The notes beneath the pieces are model-generated. The model was not told the origin of the DNA. It was given only the letters and a program-made list of their open reading frames with translations, and ran no database searches. A program made the translations under genes and the position numbers. Shown here piece by piece: positions 59,401-64,000 of a stretch of 64,000 bases of DNA; the first letter of the stretch is position 1; every line of letters begins with the position of its first letter. Location of the stretch: positions 1 through 64,000 of the forward strand of contig JAJAGP010002206.1 in NCBI GenBank assembly GCA_025084515.1. The letters are read 5' to 3'. This DNA comes from Ancistrus triradiatus. Its lineage: Eukaryota > Chordata > Actinopteri > Siluriformes > Loricariidae.

Positions 59401-61858
59401 TATTTAAGATATGGTGAGGCTACAACAGAACATTTTGTTTACAATTTTAAACTTCTGTTTCTACTCACCCCTGTTGTTTAGAATAAAACACAATGTGCAA
59501 AGTATCTAAACTGCTACGTGACCACGTCCATTTTGGTCTATGTAGTTTCACAGAACGTAACGTGGACGTTAAGCGGCACATATCTGTATTTTTTTCTTTC
59601 TTTCTTTCGTTTTCTCAGTCTTTCACGACACTACCGCCACGCCGAAGTTGATCTTGGGTCACAGACAGCTAAGGATGTGCTTTCAGACAGTTTCTGCGGA
59701 GGCTTAAATCACATCCTGACGTGTAATATTGGCAAAAGTTTTTAAAGCCTTGAAGCAGGAAAAGCTTTGCGACTGGTTCCAGCTAACAGTTAGATAGTGT
59801 GCTTGATGAATGGCTTGTGAACCGGTGAGGTAGCGTATAACAGTCGACTCCCTTTCCCTGCTCGGTCACAGGAACGTCTGTACGCCCCTGCTAGCTTGTC
59901 CATAAATGGGTTAGCGTTGTCGAGGACACGGCTCTGCATTCTTACTCCACACAATGCCCATCGTTGGCAGTGTGCACTGGCCTGTTTCGGCTCGCTGCGG
60001 CAGCCAGACCACTCTGTTCACACTGGTGTGTATAGTCGTTTCATTACGAGCGTTACCGCGCTGCCTGACGCGGGGGGGTGTTTTGTTTGAATGACTCGTA
60101 TGTTTGCATGTTTGGTCGTCCAAGAAACTGAGGGCAGGAAGTTGTGATTTCTGTTTCCTGCCTTGTCTGTGCACGCCTTTTGCACTTTCACTCCAATGCT
60201 GCCTGAGTGACGGGGTTATGCTGTGAATCAGTACGATGAGTTCTTTGCTCGGCCAAAGTTTTTTGAGGCTGCTTGTGCAGAGGTGAGAAGAGGTGCAGAG
60301 CTACACGGTTAGCGCTTCCGCTTCTGCAACACGAACGTTATACCAGTGCGTAACTTTCGCTGTTTTGTTTCTTTTAACCTCGGGACGTCTCCATTTCCCT
60401 CTCTGACGATGCACCCTTCCTCTGTCTGCTCTCTGAGTGGGATCGTGAGCCGGACGGCCTCAGCAGATTAGGACCTAACTGTCCAAACCAAAAATGTTTT
60501 GAAGCCTGTCGTTCAAGATTTCATCATCAGTTGTCGTCATGAAGGCACTGAAGTGTTCATTCTGTTCCAAGATGTTTTCAGAAACTATAAATAAATTGTA
60601 ATTCCTTGTAATTCCGAGCCTGACTCATGACTGTTTTTAAAATCTTTCACAAGGCTTGTTAGAGGTTGGACTGTAGATGGAGATCAGTGGAGTTAACATC
60701 CAGTTTTACTTTAGAAAATCTCAACTAACTGAACACATCTTTTTCTCCTTTCCTTCCCTATTTTCCTTATTTTTTTCCTCCATTCCTTTCTTTCTTTCTT
60801 TCTTTTTTCTTCCTTTCTTCTGTTCTACTTAACCCTTTTATCCACCTTTTTCTTTCTTTCTTTCTTTTTCTTTTCTTTCGTTTTTTTTTTCATTTCTTTC
60901 TTCCATTCCTTCCTTTCCCTTTCTTTGCTCTCATCTTTGTTCCTTCCTTTCTATTACTTTCTTTGTTTCTTCATTTCTATCTTCCTTCCTTACTTCCTAA
61001 CTTCTTTCCTTCCTATCCACCTTTCTCTTTCTTTCTTTCTTTTTTTCTTTCTTTCTTTCTTTTTGAGGTTGCTTGAGCGGAGGTGAGAAGTCAAGTCAAG
61101 TCAAGTCAAGTCAAGTAAGGTTTATTTATATAGCGCTTTTTACAATGCAGCATTGTCTCAAAGCAACTTTAGAAGTTTAGATTATCTCCTAATATCTACA
61201 TCCAATCCCAAATTGAGCAAGCCTAGGGCGACAGTGGCAAGGAAAAACTCCCTGAGTGTTATAGGAAGAAACCTTGGGAGGACCAAGACTCAAAAAGGGA
61301 CCCGACCTCCTTGGAGAAGAACTGCAGAGCTACACGATTAGCGCTTTCGCTTCTGCAGGGGCACAAGAGTGCAAAATGAACGTGACACCAATGTGTAACT
61401 TTCGCTTTTGTTTGTTTGTTTTAACCTCGGAACGTCTCCGTTTCTCTCTCTTACTCTGTGCTCTTGCAGCTGCAAAGCGGCCTTCCTCCGTCTCCTCTCT
61501 GAGTGGGATCGTGAGCCGGATGGCCTCCTCTGGAGGAGCCTCCCGTGGGAGCTGCACGTCCGTCAACACTGTGTGCTCTGACAGCGACCGGGGTGCGAGC
61601 CTCAGCTCCTCCACTTCCTCTGCCTCGCTCCAAGACGGCCATTCGTCGTCCTCCTCTTCCTCGCTGCCCTGTGGCTCGGTTCCGGCCTACGCGTCGCTCC
61701 CGCAGCGCAATGGCTCAGACATCAGCCTGGACCTCACACCGCTCTCAGGCCCGGCCTCTTCCTCCACGCTGCCGAAGCTCTCACGCCTGCAACGGGTGGT
61801 GATGGAGATTGTTGAGACAGAGCAGACCTATGTGAGGGACCTGAAGAGCATTGTTGAG
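56439..61858 (+). CDS. plekhg2: pleckstrin homology and RhoGEF domain-containing G2 (PLEKHG2-like), 5' part only
   Basis: Two coding exons are visible: 56439-56487 (start codon) and 61470-61858. They join in phase 1 (CAA G|CT) and give 146 residues. The protein opens MPEGAGRDTQKKPSNQ, like the MPEGA start of human PLEKHG2. A long Ser-rich, low-complexity stretch follows, and then the first helix of the DH (RhoGEF) domain, SRLQRVVMEIVETEQTYVRD. PLEKHG2 activates Rac and Cdc42 downstream of heterotrimeric G-protein beta-gamma subunits. Remaining DH, PH and C-terminal exons lie beyond the window. PLEKHG3 is the main alternative, but the MPEGA start and nearby spint2 (both 19q13.2 in human) favour PLEKHG2. 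Confidence 0.85.
56859..57628 (+). mobile_element. Tc1-like element, internally deleted, in plekhg2 intron 1
   Basis: Inverted ends cactatgttgacaaaagtat and tgcttttgtccatacagtg are flanked by TA (56857-56858, 57629-57630). The interior retains the transposase C-terminal part on the + strand (SIKHLWDEVECRL, ARPSRPKSVSDLT) with stops. Same family as 48375-49290. A SINE at 56914-57092 is nested inside. Confidence 0.9.
56914..57092 (-). mobile_element. tRNA-SINE nested in a Tc1 element
   Basis: Tail acatttacatttagcagatg at the left and tRNA head gctaggctaccactgta at the right. CAGTGT occurs at 56909-56914 and 57098-57103, a likely target duplication. The host transposase sequence resumes at once with gtgggtttggtgatgcc. 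Confidence 0.87.
58958..59586. mobile_element. full-length Tigger-like MITE
   Basis: Termini caggtatgcgccgtttaac at 58958 and the inverted gttaagcggcacatatctg ending 59586, each beside TA. About 629 bp, no coding capacity. It defines the family whose partial copies are at 26587, 28905, 34320 and 52830, with isolated left ends at 33609 and 37709. Confidence 0.82.
60255..60471 (+). pseudogene. partial tandem duplicate of the plekhg2 exon-2 border
   Basis: This stretch repeats, in order, the sequence before and into plekhg2 exon 2: ttttgaggctgcttg, aggtgagaag, gcagagctacacggttagcg, gtaactttcgct, ttaacctcgggacgtctcc, then tctgagtgggatcgtgagcc. The exon-like part (60409-60471) reads HPSSVCSLSGIVSRTAS against RPSSVSSLSGIVSRMAS in the real exon, then hits TAG. 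The acceptor equivalent is lost, so it is not expected to be spliced in. Confidence 0.85.
60725..61065 (+). repeat. polypyrimidine (TTTC/TTCC)n tract
   Basis: Nearly pure C/T on the + strand built from ttctttctttc and ccttcc words, lying between the two copies of the duplicated plekhg2 segment. Confidence 0.92.
61087..61312 (+). repeat. (TCAAG)n-headed interspersed repeat, best copy
   Basis: Opens with at least five perfect tcaag units, then gtttatttatatagcgcttt, cattgtctcaaagcaacttt, gagcaagcctagggcgacag and aaaccttgggaggaccaag. It interrupts the second copy of the duplicated plekhg2 segment between gaggtgagaag and ctgcagagctacacg. Confidence 0.88.
61470..61858 (+). CDS. plekhg2: plekhg2 second coding exon, Ser-rich region and DH start
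   Basis: A 389-bp exon, acceptor gctcttgcag and donor GTACGG, ending in phase 0 at SIVE. Reads AKRPSSVSSLSGIVSRMASS, several Ser runs, then the DH helix. The following family residues DYL would start the next exon, outside or later in the window. Confidence 0.9.
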
Positions 61859-62574
61859 GTACGGTTCCATTTAACACCGCTCTCCTATAAACTTCTCACT
61901 TTGTTGTTTCAAAAGTGCAGCATTTCTTTGGTGTGTATGTGTACAAAACCAGGCACCTTTGTTGGATTTGGTAGATCCTCAGTAGCCCCCGTCGTTTCAC
62001 GTGTTGTCCACACCTGAGGCCTTCTTAGTGGGTTATAGGAATCCATGCAGAGACAAAGGCCTTTTGTGTTCATTATTGGTATCACTTTCTACACATGTAA
62101 CGTGAACTGGCCACGTGGGCGATAACGAGGGCATAGCTGGGCTTTTTCCCCTGCCAAGGGCCATTTTCGTGAGATGCCATAGCTCCATTCATCACCCTCT
62201 TCATCACATGGAGCTGCAAAGGCTATGGCATTAGATAAAAGCAGCAGTGCATTTAATCTGCCGCTTCAAATGCGTGTTTGCCGGGACAATGACGAGGTTG
62301 TTGTTGTTCACCTCTCACACAAAACGAAATGTGCAAACACCAATCGGACGGAGGTTCTTTGTGGAGAATCTCATTCCACAGGGAGGCTGACAGAGGAGCT
62401 TTGACATTTGCTGAAGGTCGTTAGGATTCAGTCAAGAGAGCTGGAACAGGGTAGTATGTTGGTTATAATGCAGAAATAGCTTTAAAGTCCAACCTAGACT
62501 CTCAGTGCAGGACGAGATAAATCTCATTTTGGCTGCTTCTTGAGGTTTGTTGGAAATGCTACTTACTAAACACA

Positions 62575-63208
62575 TTTTTTCTTCTTTCCTGCCTTCCTTC
62601 CTTCCTTTATCTTTCTGTTTTTTCTTTCTTTCTCTCTTTCTTTCAGTCATCTTTCTTTCTTGCATTCATTTCTTTCATTTCGTATTTCCTTCCTTCCTTT
62701 TTCTTTCCTTTTTGTTATTTTTCTTTCTTTCTTGCAATCGTTTCTTTCATTTCTTCCTTCCCTTCCTTTTTACTCCTTTATCAGCCTTTCTGTTTTTTCC
62801 TTTTTTCTTTTTCTTTATTTCTTTCTACTCCTTTAAATGCCTTTCTCTTTCCTTCTTTCTTTCTTTCTTTCTTTCTTTCTTTTCTTTTTTTGTTTCTTTC
62901 TCTCTTTCTTTCATTTCTTCCTTCCTTCCTTTATCTTTCTTTTTTGCCATCTTTCTTTCTTTCTTTCTTTCTTTCTTGCATTCGTTTCTTTCATTTCTTT
63001 CTTCCTTCCTTCCTACTCCTAATCAGCCTTTCTGTTTCTTCCTTTTCTTTCATTCTTTCTTTATTTCTTCCATCCTTCCTTCCTACTACTTTATCAGCCT
63101 TTCTTTCTTCTTCCCTTCTTTCTTCCCTTTCAACTCCTTTATACGCCTTTCTCTTTCCTTCTTTCTTTCTATCTTTCTCTTTCTTTTCTTTTTTTTTCTT
63201 TCTTTCTC

Positions 63209-63240
<32 letters not shown>

Positions 63241-63736
63241 GCATTCGTTTCTTTCATTTCTTTCTTCCTTCCTTCCTACTCCTTATCAGCCTTCCTGTTT
63301 CTTCTTTTTCTTTCTTTCTTTCTTTCTTTCTTTCTTTCATTTCTTTATCCTTCCTTCCCTACTTCCTTATCAGCCTTCCTGTTTCTTCTTTTTCTTTCTT
63401 GTCTTTCTTTCTTTCTTTCTTTCTTCCATCCTTCCTTCCTACTAATTTTATCAGCCTTTCTTTCTTCCTCCCTTCTTTCTTCCCTTTCGACTCCTTTATA
63501 CGCCTTTTTTCTTTTCTCTTTCTTCGTTCTTTATTTCTTCTTTTCTTTCTTTTTCTTTCTTTCTTTTTTTCTTTCTTTCTCTCCGCGCGTTTCTTTCTTT
63601 CTTTCTTTCATTTCTTCCTTCCTTCCTTTCTTTCTTTATCTTTCTTTTTTGTCACCTTTCTTTCTTTCTTGCATTCGTTTCTTTCATTTCTTTCTTCCTT
63701 CCGTCCTACTCCTTATCAGCCTTCCTGTTTCTTCCT

Positions 63737-63770
<34 letters not shown>

Positions 63771-64000
63771 CCTTCCTTCCTACTTCTTCATCAGCCTTTC
63801 TTTCTTCCTCCCTTCTTTCTTCCCTTTCTACTCCTTTATATGCCTTTCTCTTTCCTTTCTTTTCTTTTTTTTCTTTCTTCCTTTTTTCTTTCTTTCTTTC
63901 ATTTCTTCCTTCCTTCCTTTCTTCCTTTATCTTTCTTTTTTGTCACCTTTCTTTCTTTCTTGCATTCGTTTCTTTCATTTCTTTCTTCCTTCCTTCCCAC
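62575..64000 (+). repeat. polypyrimidine higher-order repeat in plekhg2 intron 2
   Basis: About 1.4 kb of almost pure C/T. Beyond simple (TTTC)n there are punctuating words that recur in order: gcattcgtttctttcatt (62662, 62733, 62978, 63240, 63671, 63961), cctactccttatcagccttc, and actcctttatacgcctttctc. The array runs off the window. ORFs read from it on either strand are low-complexity and not genes. Confidence 0.93.

Noticed and set aside
62432..63445. Several ORFs on both strands rich in Ser/Phe/Leu or Lys/Arg/Glu
   Set aside because: Direct readings of the polypyrimidine repeat. No non-repetitive coding signal.

Overview
This is a vertebrate, almost certainly teleost, genomic window. 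It has split genes with GT-AG introns, nuclear tRNA genes, Tc1/mariner and hAT DNA transposons, tRNA-derived SINEs and long microsatellites. The mix of repeats (several Tc1-like families, a SINE with an L2-type tail, and a (TCAAG)n-headed repeat) suggests an otophysan fish such as a catfish or characin. That narrower placement is inference from memory of repeat families. All coordinates were read by eye and may be off by a few bases.

Layout. (1) 1-11.7 kb is A-rich on the + strand. It holds a tandem array (about 2.6-9.94 kb, module about 1.2-1.5 kb once later insertions are removed) in which short exon-like blocks with splice signals recur, all oriented on the - strand. Exon-like segments with good donors also lie upstream at 9.61, 11.13 and 11.54 kb. 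I read this as a possible unrecognised minus-strand transcription unit. A Tc1-like transposon and a hAT-type MITE have landed inside it with visible target-site duplications. (2) 11.7-16.6 kb is intergenic, with tRNA-Gln(CTG) and tRNA-Phe(GAA) 0.5 kb apart. (3) 16.76-24.24 kb is a complete nine-exon gene for a Kunitz-type transmembrane serine protease inhibitor, best matched to SPINT2 (HAI-2) but with an N-terminal MANEC/MANSC domain and three Kunitz domains. (4) 24.3-56.4 kb is a gene-poor interval dense in transposon relics, with one possible 5' noncoding exon near 45.4-45.8 kb and one unidentified degenerate coding-like patch near 34.8-35.2 kb. (5) 56.44 kb to the window edge is the 5' end of a PLEKHG2-like RhoGEF gene. 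The start-codon exon and the second coding exon, which runs into the DH domain, are visible. The rest lies beyond the window, past a long polypyrimidine higher-order repeat.

spint2 and plekhg2 are both + strand here, and both human orthologues lie on 19q13.2, so their presence together fits conserved synteny. The proteins are not expected to act in one pathway: one is a cell-surface inhibitor of trypsin-like proteases on epithelia, the other a Rho-family guanine nucleotide exchange factor. Most of the remaining sequence is explained by repeats: at least five Tc1-like families, hAT relics, Tigger-like MITEs, six copies of one tRNA-SINE and five copies of a (TCAAG)n repeat.
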